Source: Bog-950 sp964615305 (GTDB taxonomy: Bacteria; Bacteroidota; Bacteroidia; Chitinophagales; LD1). From it: a stretch of DNA of 64,000 nt. The translations under genes and the position numbers were made by a program. Under the pieces are notes generated by a model. It did not search any database. It was not told where the DNA came from and saw only the letters and a program-made list of their open reading frames with translations. Position 1 is the first letter of the stretch, and each line of letters begins with the position of its first letter. Location: assembly GCA_964615305.1 (NCBI GenBank), contig CAZTNA010000006.1, positions 62,001 through 126,000 of the forward strand, given 5' to 3'. Below, piece by piece: positions 9,079 to 17,743 of this stretch.

Positions 9079-9106
9079 CATTATCAAATCACCAAATCAT
9101 CAAATT
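9079..9106. repeat. Right inverted-repeat arm of the four-helix-bundle cassette
   Basis: 28 bases between the cassette gene start and the sdhA stop, reading AATTTGATGATTTG then GTGATTTGATAATG on the minus strand. Its first two bases are the last two of the sdhA stop codon. Confidence 0.8.
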
Positions 9107-11051
9107 ACTTATAACTCCTCACCTGCAATTGAATATTCTCATAAACCAACTCTTCTTTATGCAACACCGGGTCGGCATCTACGCCTTTAAACTCCCATGC
9201 TGCTGCATACGTGTAGTTGGCATCATCGCGCTTGGCTTCGCCCTCATCCTGATATTCTACACGGAAATGCCCGCCACAGCTTTCGTTTCTGTTAAGCGCA
9301 TCAATAACCATCAGTTCGCCTAACTCTATAAAGTCGGCTACACGCCCGGCTTTGTCTAGCTCTGTATTAAACTCGTTTACAGTACCCGGCACATTTACAT
9401 CGCTCCAAAATTCTTTGCGCAATTGCTGAATCATGGTGCGTGCTTTGGTCAATCCTTCAGCAGTGCGCGCCATACCGCAGTACTCCCACATAATTTTTCC
9501 GAGGTGCTTATGGAAATCATCCACTGTTCTCTTTCCTTTTATAGAAAGAAGTTTCTCGGTTCTTTCTTTCACCGCATTTTCTGCCTCTACAAAAGCCGGA
9601 TGGTCGGTTGGTATCGGCTTGGTGAAAATTTCGGACGACAAATAATTACCAATAGTGTACGGTATTACAAAGTAGCCATCAGCTAATCCCTGCATAAGCG
9701 CAGAAGCTCCCAAGCGGTTAGCACCGTGGTCGCTGAAGTTGGCTTCGCCTAAAGCATAGCAGCCGGGTATGGTGGTCATCAATTCATAATCAACCCATAA
9801 GCCACCCATAGTGTAATGCACCGCAGGGTAAATTTTCATGGGGGTTTTCAGCGGGTCTTCGTTCGTAATATTTTGATACATGGGGAACAACTCACCATAA
9901 CGCGCTTTTACAGTTTCTACACCAAGGCGTTTAATAGCATCGGCAAAATCGAGAAACACACCAAAGCCCGAAGGAACAATTCCGCGTCCGTCATCGCAAG
10001 CTTCTTTTGCCGCACGCGATGCAATATCGCGCGGACAAAGATTTCCGAATGATGGGTACTTTCTTTCTAAGTAATAGTCGCGGTCTTCTTCTTTAATGTC
10101 TTCCGGTTTCTTTTTGCCATCGCGAATGGCTTTGGCATCTTCTTTTGTTTTGGGAACCCACACGCGTCCGTCATTACGGAGCGATTCAGACATCAAAGTC
10201 AGCTTCGATTGGTAATCACCGGTAACCGGTATGCAAGTCGGGTGAATTTGTGTGTAGCAAGGATTTCCGAAGTATGCGCCTTTCTTGTGGGCTTTCCATG
10301 CAGCGGTTACATTGCTTCCCATGGCGTTGGTAGAAAGGAAGAAAACGTTTCCGTAACCACCGGAAGCCAGCAACACCGCATGGCCAAAATGCCGTTCTAA
10401 CTCACCGGTAATTAAGTTTTTGGCAATGATGCCCCGCGCTTTGCCATCCACCACTACCATCTCCAGCATTTCGTGGCGAGAATACATTTTTACATTGCCC
10501 AAACCTATTTGTCTTTCTAACGCACCGTAAGCTCCCAACAACAACTGTTGACCTGTTTGCCCACGAGCATAGAATGTTCTGGAAACCTGTGCACCACCAA
10601 ATGAACGGTTGTCTAACAGTCCACCGTAATCGCGTGCAAAGGGAACCCCCTGCGCCACGCACTGGTCAATAATATTTCTTGAAACATCAGACAATCTGTA
10701 AACGTTGGCTTCGCGGGCGCGGAAGTCGCCACCCTTTACCGTATCGTAGAATAAGCGATAAACCGAGTCGCCATCGTTTTTATAATTTTTTGAGGCGTTG
10801 ATTCCACCTTGTGCAGCAATAGAGTGTGCACGTCTGGGCGAATCTTGAAAGCAAAACGCTTTTACCTTGTAGCCAAGTTCAGCCAAAGTAGCTGCAGCGC
10901 TTGCACCGGCAAGGCCGGTTCCCACTACAATAACTTCCAGCTTACGTTTGTTGGCAGGGTTTACCAGTTTGGCGTGCTCCTTATAGTTGTCCCACTTTTC
11001 GGCCAGCGGCCCCGAAGGTATTTTTGAATTGAGAGTTGACATATCTTTCAA
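9105..11051 (-). CDS. sdhA: Succinate dehydrogenase/fumarate reductase flavoprotein subunit
   Basis: 648-residue catalytic subunit that oxidises succinate to fumarate with covalently bound FAD. The dinucleotide-binding GTGLAGASAAATLAELGYKV is at about residues 43-62. The FAD attachment region is AHSIAAQGGINASKNY, and substrate-site stretches include GGDFRAREANVYRLSD and HYTMGGLWVDYE. GANRLGASALMQGLADG completes the family pattern. The length fits the long class B flavoproteins of Bacteroidota. An ATG three codons in (11042) is an alternative start. The stop codon overlaps the inverted repeat of the inserted cassette. Confidence 0.97.
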   Translation of the reverse strand: MKDMSTLNSKIPSGPLAEKWDNYKEHAKLVNPANKRKLEVIVVGTGLAGASAAATLAELGYKVKAFCFQDSPRRAHSIAAQGGINASKNYKNDGDSVYRLFYDTVKGGDFRAREANVYRLSDVSRNIIDQCVAQGVPFARDYGGLLDNRSFGGAQVSRTFYARGQTGQQLLLGAYGALERQIGLGNVKMYSRHEMLEMVVVDGKARGIIAKNLITGELERHFGHAVLLASGGYGNVFFLSTNAMGSNVTAAWKAHKKGAYFGNPCYTQIHPTCIPVTGDYQSKLTLMSESLRNDGRVWVPKTKEDAKAIRDGKKKPEDIKEEDRDYYLERKYPSFGNLCPRDIASRAAKEACDDGRGIVPSGFGVFLDFADAIKRLGVETVKARYGELFPMYQNITNEDPLKTPMKIYPAVHYTMGGLWVDYELMTTIPGCYALGEANFSDHGANRLGASALMQGLADGYFVIPYTIGNYLSSEIFTKPIPTDHPAFVEAENAVKERTEKLLSIKGKRTVDDFHKHLGKIMWEYCGMARTAEGLTKARTMIQQLRKEFWSDVNVPGTVNEFNTELDKAGRVADFIELGELMVIDALNRNESCGGHFRVEYQDEGEAKRDDANYTYAAAWEFKGVDADPVLHKEELVYENIQLQVRSYK

Positions 11052-11069
11052 ATAACTTTTTAAAATGTT

Positions 11070-11747
11070 TTATCGAATCCAACCTAGATAAATACTTACA
11101 GGCATCAACGCAAAAATGAGGGGCACAATTATACTGAAGGCCGTACCGGTTAATTCTATCAGATTATTGTATTTTACATGGTTTAGCCCTAAACTTTGAA
11201 ACGCACTCTTGAAGCCGTGTAACAAATGCCAGAATAAAGAAACACAGCCAAACAAATATACCAGCACCACTATGGGGTTTTGGAATATGGTCAGCATTTT
11301 ACCATACAAATTTATTTCGCCATGTTCCCAATTAGTTAAGCCCTGGCTTACTCGGTTAGGAATCCAGAAGTGTGAAGTATGAATAACTAAGAAAATGAGG
11401 AGTAGGGTTCCCAATAAGCCCATGCTGCGGCTATACCATTTGCTTTTTTCAGGAGCTACGCTGTATGAATACTTTACGGGGCGTGCATCACGGTTTTGTT
11501 TCCAAAGCAAAAGCCCATCTATTATATGCACAAGAAAACCTGCCACCAATACTATTTCCATAGCGCGTATTATAGGGTTAGTACCCATAAAATGCCCCCA
11601 ATGCGAAAAGGTAGCTCCACCATCATTGAAAAAAATCATGGCGTTGATGGTGCAGTGTACTATAAGAAAGGTGATAAGGAATAAACCGGTAAGCGCCATG
11701 AGCACTTTTTTACCGATAGAACTTTTAAAAAAAACTGAATTCTCCAT
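11070..11747 (-). CDS. sdhC: Succinate dehydrogenase cytochrome b subunit (class B, five helices)
   Basis: 225-residue membrane anchor that binds haem b and quinone. About five hydrophobic helices carry conserved His residues (LIVHCTIN, HWGHFMG, GFLVHIIDGLLLW, LVIHTSHFW, FWHLLHGFKSAFQSLGL). It is the first gene of the sdhC-sdhA-sdhB transcript, 18 bp before sdhA. A single fused C subunit rather than separate C and D agrees with menaquinone-type class B complex II of Bacteroidota. Confidence 0.93.
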   Translation of the reverse strand: MENSVFFKSSIGKKVLMALTGLFLITFLIVHCTINAMIFFNDGGATFSHWGHFMGTNPIIRAMEIVLVAGFLVHIIDGLLLWKQNRDARPVKYSYSVAPEKSKWYSRSMGLLGTLLLIFLVIHTSHFWIPNRVSQGLTNWEHGEINLYGKMLTIFQNPIVVLVYLFGCVSLFWHLLHGFKSAFQSLGLNHVKYNNLIELTGTAFSIIVPLIFALMPVSIYLGWIR

Positions 11748-11826
11748 GTATGATTGCTTTATAGCGAGGGCGAATTTATTACCAACTGCTTACCATGAAA
11801 GTTTTTGAGCTTATATTTTTGAACAG

Positions 11827-13035
11827 CTAACTAACGGCAACATAATCACTGAGATATAGATACAGTTCACCCAGTTGGCCGTTTGAGGCAATGGTGGCAC
11901 CGGTAATCATTTCTGAAGCATTGCCTTTTAAAAGTTCCGGCACTATTCGGCTTACTATCATATTGCCGAAATCTTCACTGGCATCTCTCGGTAACTCATT
12001 GGGCAAATTATCAATGGCCATAATGTCAATAGATTCGTCTTGAAAAGTTTGTATCAGTTCACCGGTATGAACGTTATAACCGTAGTATGGGTCAGCAATG
12101 GAGGAAGCATATAGTGTAGATGGAATAGAAGAGTCGGGCGCTACGTCACAAGTTATGTCAGATATAATTTTGAGGCGGAAATCTTTCTCCTTCATCTGTT
12201 CTTTTGAAAAAAATATGGGAATACGTTTATCCCAGTACACTCCGTTTATCATTATGTCTGCGGCTTTAGTAAACGGGTAAAAGTTGCTTTTGTAATGTTC
12301 GGGATGTGCATGGTAAGCCACAGGATCAAACTTCTCCTCGCCTTCTTTGTGATACATATCGGCTGAGGTTAGCTGTGTGTAAACGGGTTCTTCGAACTCG
12401 TTGTAACAAAAGTTGTAGGGAGCCACTTTTTTAATACCTGCCACATCGAGCATAAACGCTGCCCCTTCGCTTACCCTGCCTGTACCGGTGAGTACAATTT
12501 TCCAATTCGGTAAGTCGAGTTTCTCCAACTCTTTTTGCGCTTCGGCAAAGTTTAAGCAGTCAATCATTTGGCGCAAGCGAAACTTAGATGTACGGAAACC
12601 CACCATACGCAAAGCGTGGTAAGCCCCCACAATACCTGCCCATCTGCCGAAAGCAATAACACGCTTTCCTTTTTTGTCTTTCATGCACTCCCAATCAATC
12701 AGGCGAATCTGTTTTTCGAGAATAGTTTGAAGCATTTTGCGGTTGCGGCTTTGCTTTTTAATAACGTGCGAAAAAAACACGTAGGTTTTACCAGCGAGCA
12801 GCAGTTCTTTAGGCACTTCTTTTACTCCGAGTAAAATATCGCAGCCGGAAACATCTTCGTTTAACGTAATGCCCTGATAGGTAAACTCTTCGTTGGTAAA
12901 GCAGCGGTATTTACAGGACTGCACCACTATTTCAATATCGGGGTGCCGCTCCATTAAAAACTTACACTGCGATGGTGTAAGCGGAACACGCGAATCGCGC
13001 GGAAACTTTTCTTCGCGGAGGATGCCAATCTTCAT
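11827..13035 (-). CDS. NAD(P)-dependent dehydrogenase, saccharopine/alanine-dehydrogenase-like
   Basis: About 402 residues. The N-terminus MKIGILREEKFPRDSRVPLTPSQ is the alanine dehydrogenase/transhydrogenase N-domain signature (Arg and Lys substrate contacts). The middle has FGRWAGIVGAYHALRMVG and WKIVLTGTGRVSEGAAFML, resembling LYS1-type saccharopine dehydrogenases. The C-terminal LKIISDITCDVAPDSSIPST is also family-like. The in-frame extension to 13068 is rejected because it runs through the terminator of the upstream gene; the ATG at 13035 places the family signature at residue 1. No lysine pathway gene is adjacent, so the exact substrate is uncertain. Confidence 0.75.
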   Translation of the reverse strand: MKIGILREEKFPRDSRVPLTPSQCKFLMERHPDIEIVVQSCKYRCFTNEEFTYQGITLNEDVSGCDILLGVKEVPKELLLAGKTYVFFSHVIKKQSRNRKMLQTILEKQIRLIDWECMKDKKGKRVIAFGRWAGIVGAYHALRMVGFRTSKFRLRQMIDCLNFAEAQKELEKLDLPNWKIVLTGTGRVSEGAAFMLDVAGIKKVAPYNFCYNEFEEPVYTQLTSADMYHKEGEEKFDPVAYHAHPEHYKSNFYPFTKAADIMINGVYWDKRIPIFFSKEQMKEKDFRLKIISDITCDVAPDSSIPSTLYASSIADPYYGYNVHTGELIQTFQDESIDIMAIDNLPNELPRDASEDFGNMIVSRIVPELLKGNASEMITGATIASNGQLGELYLYLSDYVAVS

Positions 13036-13047
13036 GTAGCGAATATG

Positions 13048-13080
13048 AAAAGACCTTGCTGGTTTCAAAAACCAGCAGGG
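13048..13080 (-). terminator. Hairpin terminator after the beta-propeller gene
   Basis: A 12-bp stem with one G-T pair (CCTTGCTGGTTT with AAACCAGCAGGG) and a 3-base loop lies just past the stop of the 13087-14694 gene. On the minus strand it is followed by GTCTTTTCAT. Its position also argues that the next gene starts at 13035. Confidence 0.65.
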
Positions 13081-13086
13081 CCTGGT

Positions 13087-14694
13087 TTACATTTTTACCA
13101 GTTTTTTCAGAACTCCGTTTACACAAACCAAATAAATACCATTTGCCAACTGCGAAACATCAATTCCTTTGTTATCAATTGAGTTGCATTGCCTTACTAA
13201 ACTTCCGTTGGCATTGTAAATATTTACCTGTTCACTGTTCATTCCGCTAACCTTCACCCAAATTCGGTTTGAAGCCGGGTTGGGGTAAATAATAAAGTCA
13301 TCTATACTTTTTTCAACTTCTACAACTGATGTAGATGTTTCGGCATATTTCACAACAGCATAATCCAAAGCGCTCATTCCTGCTATGTAAATATTCTTGT
13401 CTCCGTCAACAAAAAAAGCTGCTGTATTTTCCTGACTTCCTGCTGCATTCAGATATGTATACTTTTTGTCCCACAGTTTAGTACCTGCTGCGCTATACTT
13501 TATTACTTGAAAATCTTCAGCGGTAGTTGTGTTTGTAGTTGTGCCTGCTACGTAGATGTTTCCATCTTCATCTACAGCAACCCCCACTCCTGCATCGGCA
13601 CCATTCGCTGAACCATTATAATTTTCTGCCCACAGTTCTGTTCCAATCGAATCGTATTTGATAGTTACAATGTCGAACCCGTTTGATGAACCATAGTAAC
13701 TTTTGCCTGTAACAAAAACATTCTGCTCAGCATCCACAACCATAGACTTTCCCTCATCGGTATTGTTACCTGTTCCGTTAAAGAACTTCTTCCACAACTC
13801 CGCTCCTGCCTGGTTGTACTTGATGGTTACTATATTCTCATCAACCGAAGTGTCAATGTATGTAGTGCCGGTTATATAAACATTGCCAGAGTTATCGAGT
13901 GCAATTTTATTCGCCACATCGCTACTCGTGCTTGAACCTTTGTAAGTTTTTGTCCAGACAGTATCACCAAGAAAATTGTATTTGATGGTAGTAATGTCGT
14001 TATAGCTATCGGCACTTCCGGTGGATCCGCCTCCTGAAAAACCGGTTACGTACACATTACCAGTGCCATCAACGGCCATTGAGTTTATTATATCGGCATC
14101 GGTTCCGGGCCCGTTGTAGCGAGCAGTCCATTGTTCAATGCCAAGCGAATTGTATTTTATGGTGGTATAATCTTGCCTCAATCCATGAACGGCTGATAAC
14201 CCCTCGCTGGTACCGGCTATGAACACATTTCCTGTATCATCAACAAAAATGTTCTTAGCAAAAGTCCAGTTGTGCCCACTGGTTGGTCCTGTGTACGAGC
14301 GAGTCCAGATTGAATCGCCCGTTGAATTGTATTTAATCGTTACCATTGAATTGTCATAAGCAGTTCCTCCTGTAACATATACATTGCCTGCTACATCAAC
14401 AGTAATAGCATAAGCCCTGTCATCACTTCCCGAAATGCTGTTGTAAGTTTTCTCCCACAACTTAACTCCGCTGCTGTTGTATTTGACAGTGAGATAGTCG
14501 GAAGTAAAAGGCACCTGAACACTGGCGCCTGTAGCGTAAACATTGCCATCTGTATCTACCGTAATAGCGTATAACTGGTCGGTGTTTCCGCTGTTATAGC
14601 GGGCTACCCATTGCTCGGCAGGTTGTGAGAAAACAGCCGTTGCGCATAAGAGCAGAATAAGTGTAATAGTATAATTTTGGTTTGTAGGTTTCAT
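13087..14694 (-). CDS. SBBP-repeat beta-propeller protein with T9SS sorting domain
   Basis: 535 residues. A signal peptide (1-23, ending VFSQ) precedes about seven to eight repeats of roughly 50-55 residues. Their consensus is D-x-x-GNVYVTG followed by IKYNxxGxxxW and a YNG/YKG segment, the SBBP (seven-bladed beta-propeller) pattern. The C-terminus from about 465 (FIIYPNPASNRIWVKVSG to NGIYLVCVNGVLKKLVKM) is a type A T9SS sorting domain. That implies export across the outer membrane and attachment to or release from the surface. No enzymatic motif is visible; a binding or structural role is inferred. Confidence 0.88.
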   Translation of the reverse strand: MKPTNQNYTITLILLLCATAVFSQPAEQWVARYNSGNTDQLYAITVDTDGNVYATGASVQVPFTSDYLTVKYNSSGVKLWEKTYNSISGSDDRAYAITVDVAGNVYVTGGTAYDNSMVTIKYNSTGDSIWTRSYTGPTSGHNWTFAKNIFVDDTGNVFIAGTSEGLSAVHGLRQDYTTIKYNSLGIEQWTARYNGPGTDADIINSMAVDGTGNVYVTGFSGGGSTGSADSYNDITTIKYNFLGDTVWTKTYKGSSTSSDVANKIALDNSGNVYITGTTYIDTSVDENIVTIKYNQAGAELWKKFFNGTGNNTDEGKSMVVDAEQNVFVTGKSYYGSSNGFDIVTIKYDSIGTELWAENYNGSANGADAGVGVAVDEDGNIYVAGTTTNTTTAEDFQVIKYSAAGTKLWDKKYTYLNAAGSQENTAAFFVDGDKNIYIAGMSALDYAVVKYAETSTSVVEVEKSIDDFIIYPNPASNRIWVKVSGMNSEQVNIYNANGSLVRQCNSIDNKGIDVSQLANGIYLVCVNGVLKKLVKM

Positions 14695-14825
14695 AACGTT
14701 TTGTTTTATGGAACAAAAGTGAGCAGGATAAAAAGCGGGAGCAAAAGAGTTTTTAGAATAAATTTAGGTTCCGAAAAACTACCTCTGCAAACCCTTTGTT
14801 GAGGCAGAGGGCAAAAAGGCAGGCT

Positions 14826-16286
14826 ATGCAAAACCAAGATGACCTTTTCTTACTGGTAAAATCGCTCACTAAAAACGAGAAAGGTTACTTCAAGAAATTT
14901 TATTCGGCATTTGAAACAGGAAAGGAGAAAGACTTTCTGGTGTTGTTTGATTTATTGGAAGAAGCCGAGTATTACAACGAAGCCGAACTAAAAATGAAAC
15001 TAGGGCGCGAAAGCAAAGGCGTGAATTTTGCTGTTTTAAAGAATTACCTTACTGAAAAGATTTTGCAATCGCTGCGTATGTTTCACCAGCAGTTTTCGGC
15101 AGAGTACGATTTGCTTTCAGAGATTCAGGAACTACATTTATTGAAATCGAAAAAGCTGGACCACCTGCTTTCGCGCAAGTTGAACAAGGCTATGAAGATT
15201 GCCGAATCTGCCGGATCTATGCTGGGCTACTTGCTTTGGTTCGAAAATTTTACACACAATACTTCTTCGCTGCCCGAATATTTTCAATCGTGGAAAGAAA
15301 TTGAACCGCAACTGAAACTAAACATAGCTGACCAAAATGAGCGCTTTGCTGTTTATAGTTTGTTTAAAGAAGTAGAGCAGCTTTACCGTACACAAATTGG
15401 TTTCGGTAAAAGGGAAAACAAACAATTAAAGGCAATTGAGCAGCATGAACTGCTGAGCCCGAAAAGAAAAATTCACTTTGGAACCGAGGTAATTCGCAAT
15501 TATGTTCTGTCAATGATTTGCCAAATGAAGAATGATGCGGCAGGAAGTTACGCCCATCTGAAACGCAATTTGCTCGTTTACGAAAACCACCCGCAGTATG
15601 CAGCAAATAATACCACCGGTTATATGGGTTTGTTAGATTCTTTAATTCGTATGGCCTGTGCGTTGAACAAGTTTTCAGAAGCTGACAAGTATTTATTGGC
15701 GCTCGAAAAAACAGGAGCGCAAAATGAATTTGATAAAGACTGGAACCTTTCTATTCGTTACGAATACATATTAACCAGAGCCATTTCGCTGCAAAAGTTT
15801 GAAGAAGCTATAAAGCACTCCAATGAAATAGAAAAATTTTATTCAGCACATTCCGAAATTGTGATTCCACCGCAATACGCACGTATGATGGTGGTGTTTT
15901 ATCAGGCAGGTAACAAAACCAAAGCATTAGAATGGACACAACACATTATTAACCTGAAAGACGAAAAGCGTCAATATGATATTTTACAAGTGCTGGCACG
16001 GTGCATGGCTATGATTATATATTATGAAGAAAGCAATTACTCACTGCTCGAAAGCCAGATAGGAAGCGCACGGTTTTATTTCAGTAAGCATAAAATAGAA
16101 TCGAAACTTACAGCAACACTCGGCAATTCGCTATTGAAAATTCTGAAACAGGTTGACAAGAATGAAAAGCGAAAGTTATTTGAAAAGCTATTGGCCGATT
16201 TAAATGCAATTCTTTCTACCAAAAATCAAAATGACTTTTTGAATTGGTTTGATTTCTTGCACTGGGCGCAAACGGCCAACCGCTGA
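14826..16286 (+). CDS. Uncharacterised all-helical, TPR-like cytoplasmic protein
   Basis: About 486 residues from the ATG at 14826 (MQNQDDLFLLVKSLTKNEKGYF), preferred over the upstream in-frame ATG at 14796, whose extra residues are basic and unlike the rest. It has no signal peptide or membrane segment. The body is amphipathic helices with repeated L/A/Y spacing (KFSEADKYLLALEKTGAQ, KFEEAIKHSNEIEKF, AGNKTKALEWTQHIINL), so a helical-repeat scaffold is likely. The opening region about staying-in-register KxLTKNEKGYFKKF is seen in Bacteroidota proteins of unknown role. Function not assigned. Confidence 0.75.
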   Translation: MQNQDDLFLLVKSLTKNEKGYFKKFYSAFETGKEKDFLVLFDLLEEAEYYNEAELKMKLGRESKGVNFAVLKNYLTEKILQSLRMFHQQFSAEYDLLSEIQELHLLKSKKLDHLLSRKLNKAMKIAESAGSMLGYLLWFENFTHNTSSLPEYFQSWKEIEPQLKLNIADQNERFAVYSLFKEVEQLYRTQIGFGKRENKQLKAIEQHELLSPKRKIHFGTEVIRNYVLSMICQMKNDAAGSYAHLKRNLLVYENHPQYAANNTTGYMGLLDSLIRMACALNKFSEADKYLLALEKTGAQNEFDKDWNLSIRYEYILTRAISLQKFEEAIKHSNEIEKFYSAHSEIVIPPQYARMMVVFYQAGNKTKALEWTQHIINLKDEKRQYDILQVLARCMAMIIYYEESNYSLLESQIGSARFYFSKHKIESKLTATLGNSLLKILKQVDKNEKRKLFEKLLADLNAILSTKNQNDFLNWFDFLHWAQTANR

Positions 16287-16374
16287 ACGCCCGTGGGGCG
16301 CTCACTCAGGCGCAGTTACAACACGGGAGCGCCACACCATTATTTTTTTTACAAAACCGAGAACGAATTGCGAT

Positions 16375-16382
16375 TATCTTTG
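16375..16382 (+). promoter_or_regulatory. Putative -7 box upstream of ssrA
   Basis: TATCTTTG fits the Bacteroidota TAnnTTTG -7 consensus, 20 bases before the mature 5' end of tmRNA. No good TTTG -33 element stands at 19-base spacing, only a T-tract at 16342-16350. Confidence 0.5.
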
Positions 16383-16401
16383 CCCCGTTCTTTGAAATTA
16401 T

Positions 16402-16766
16402 GGGGCTGACCGGTATTGACGGGAAGCATTGGCGGTAAACCCGCGTGCCGTGGGTGTGTAATACCACGATAATCCATTGCTCAACACTTATTAGCTGGCG
16501 ACTATCAATACGCTATGGCTGCTTAATCTTAGAGATTAACCACCAATTGCCCTGCGCTTGAGGTACCATACACAGCGCACTGGCAATCAAACCTTGGTAA
16601 CGTACTAGTAAAGTTTCATCCACTTTACGATGTATGAATAACGGATGTAAGAAACAAATTGGAGGGTTGCTTATCCGGCTTGTTTACTAAAATCAATAAG
16701 TAACTACGCATGTAGAAAGTCTATCATCAACTTATCCGGACGTGGGTTCGATTCCCACCAGCTCCA
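16402..16766 (+). ncRNA. ssrA: Transfer-messenger RNA (tmRNA)
   Basis: One-piece tmRNA that frees stalled ribosomes and tags the nascent protein for degradation. The 5' end GGGGCTGACCGGTATTGACG and the 3' end GGGTTCGATTCCCACCAGCT form the tRNA-like domain: GGGGCTG pairs with CAGCTCC, and a T-arm GTGGGTTCGATTCCCAC is present. The tag frame at 16497-16526 reads GDYQYAMAA followed by TAA, ending in the protease-recognition AA. The terminal CCA is not encoded. It lies convergent with the neighbouring tsaC gene, 17 bp from its stop. Confidence 0.95.
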
Positions 16767-16783
16767 CTATTATTTACTACGCC

Positions 16784-17734
16784 TTACACACTGGCTCTTA
16801 GCAGGCGGTCGTTGATGGCTTTACCCAATCCTGTATCCGGAAACTTGACGGCTATGATTGATTCCACTGAGCTGTTGTCTAACTGCCGCATGGCAGCAAA
16901 CAGGTTTTTGGCCGCCTGTTGTAAATTGCCTTCGGGCGAAAGCAAAATCTGATTTTCGGGTTTTATGCCTTTGGCCAATTGATTAAACCCAATGAACCCA
17001 GCCTGAGGTCTGTTAATTTCTAAACCGGCAAGCTGCCATATTTCGAGTTTCTTTTTGGGGGCATAGTGGCTCTTTAAACTACCCGGTGTTTTAGGATTGC
17101 CGGCTGAGTTTATTTGCATCTGCACCTGACCAATACAGTTTTCTATAGCTTCTATTGAAAGCCCTCCAAGCCGGTACACCACCGGTTCATTATTTTCGAA
17201 ACCAACAATAGTTGACTCTACCCCCACCTCTGTGCTTCCACCATCAAGAATGTATGGAATTTTGCCATGCAGTTGTTGGTACACATGCTGTGCGGTGGTG
17301 GGGCTTATATAGCCAAAGGGGTTGGCACTGGGCGCTGCCAACGGAAAACTGATACTCTGCAACAGTTGAATGGTAAGCGGATGATGGGGAATACGGATAG
17401 CTACCTGCGGCAAACCGGAGGTAACCAAATCAGGCACTATATTTTTTTTAGGCAGCAACACGGTTAATGGACCCGGGGCAAACTGTTGAAACAACAACAA
17501 GGCTTTATGGGGAATATGCTGTGTGTATTTTTCTATTTCAGCTAAGCTGTGCACATGCACTATGAGCGGATCGAAATGAGGGCGGTTTTTAACTTCGAAT
17601 ATGCTTAACACGGCATCGGTATTCAGTGCATTGGCGGCCAGGCCATACACCGTTTCGGTGGGTATGCCTACTATGCGGCCCTGCTGCAGCAACTGCCGCG
17701 CTGTATCTATACTGGTACCTATGACTGTGTTCAT
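16784..17734 (-). CDS. tsaC: L-threonylcarbamoyladenylate synthase (Sua5/TsaC, long form)
   Basis: 316 residues. It makes threonylcarbamoyl-AMP from threonine, bicarbonate and ATP, the first step of t6A37 tRNA modification. The YrdC domain occupies about 5-200: GRIVGIPTETVYGLAANA, KNRPHFDPLIVHV, FAPGPLTVLLP, PQVAIRIPHHP, LAAPSANPFGYISPTTAQHV and STIVGFENNEPVVYRLGGL. The C-terminal Sua5 extension with PGSLKSHYAPKKKLEI is present, so this is the Sua5 form rather than short TsaC. The downstream membrane protein gene is 9 bp upstream on the same strand, suggesting joint transcription. Confidence 0.95.
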   Translation of the reverse strand: MNTVIGTSIDTARQLLQQGRIVGIPTETVYGLAANALNTDAVLSIFEVKNRPHFDPLIVHVHSLAEIEKYTQHIPHKALLLFQQFAPGPLTVLLPKKNIVPDLVTSGLPQVAIRIPHHPLTIQLLQSISFPLAAPSANPFGYISPTTAQHVYQQLHGKIPYILDGGSTEVGVESTIVGFENNEPVVYRLGGLSIEAIENCIGQVQMQINSAGNPKTPGSLKSHYAPKKKLEIWQLAGLEINRPQAGFIGFNQLAKGIKPENQILLSPEGNLQQAAKNLFAAMRQLDNSSVESIIAVKFPDTGLGKAINDRLLRASV

Positions 17735-17743
17735 TTACCGGGG

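Larger units (their letters stand above)
8690..9106 (-). mobile_element. 417-bp four-helix-bundle cassette bounded by inverted repeats, inside the sdh operon
   Basis: Bases 8690-8725 and 9079-9106 form terminal inverted repeats. Both outer ends read AATTTGATGATTTG inward and the inner parts read GTGATTTGATAATG or GTGATTTGATGATG. They match at 27 of 28 positions if one 8-base insertion in the left arm is allowed. The arms enclose exactly one gene. The outer end of the right arm overlaps the last two bases of the sdhA stop codon, and the left arm stops 8 bases before the sdhB start codon. This is the layout of an inserted cassette; the element class is inference. Confidence 0.65.

Noticed and set aside
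13036..13068. N-terminal extension of the saccharopine-dehydrogenase-like protein
   Set aside because: The extension runs through a hairpin that terminates the upstream gene, and the family motif starts at the internal ATG 13035.
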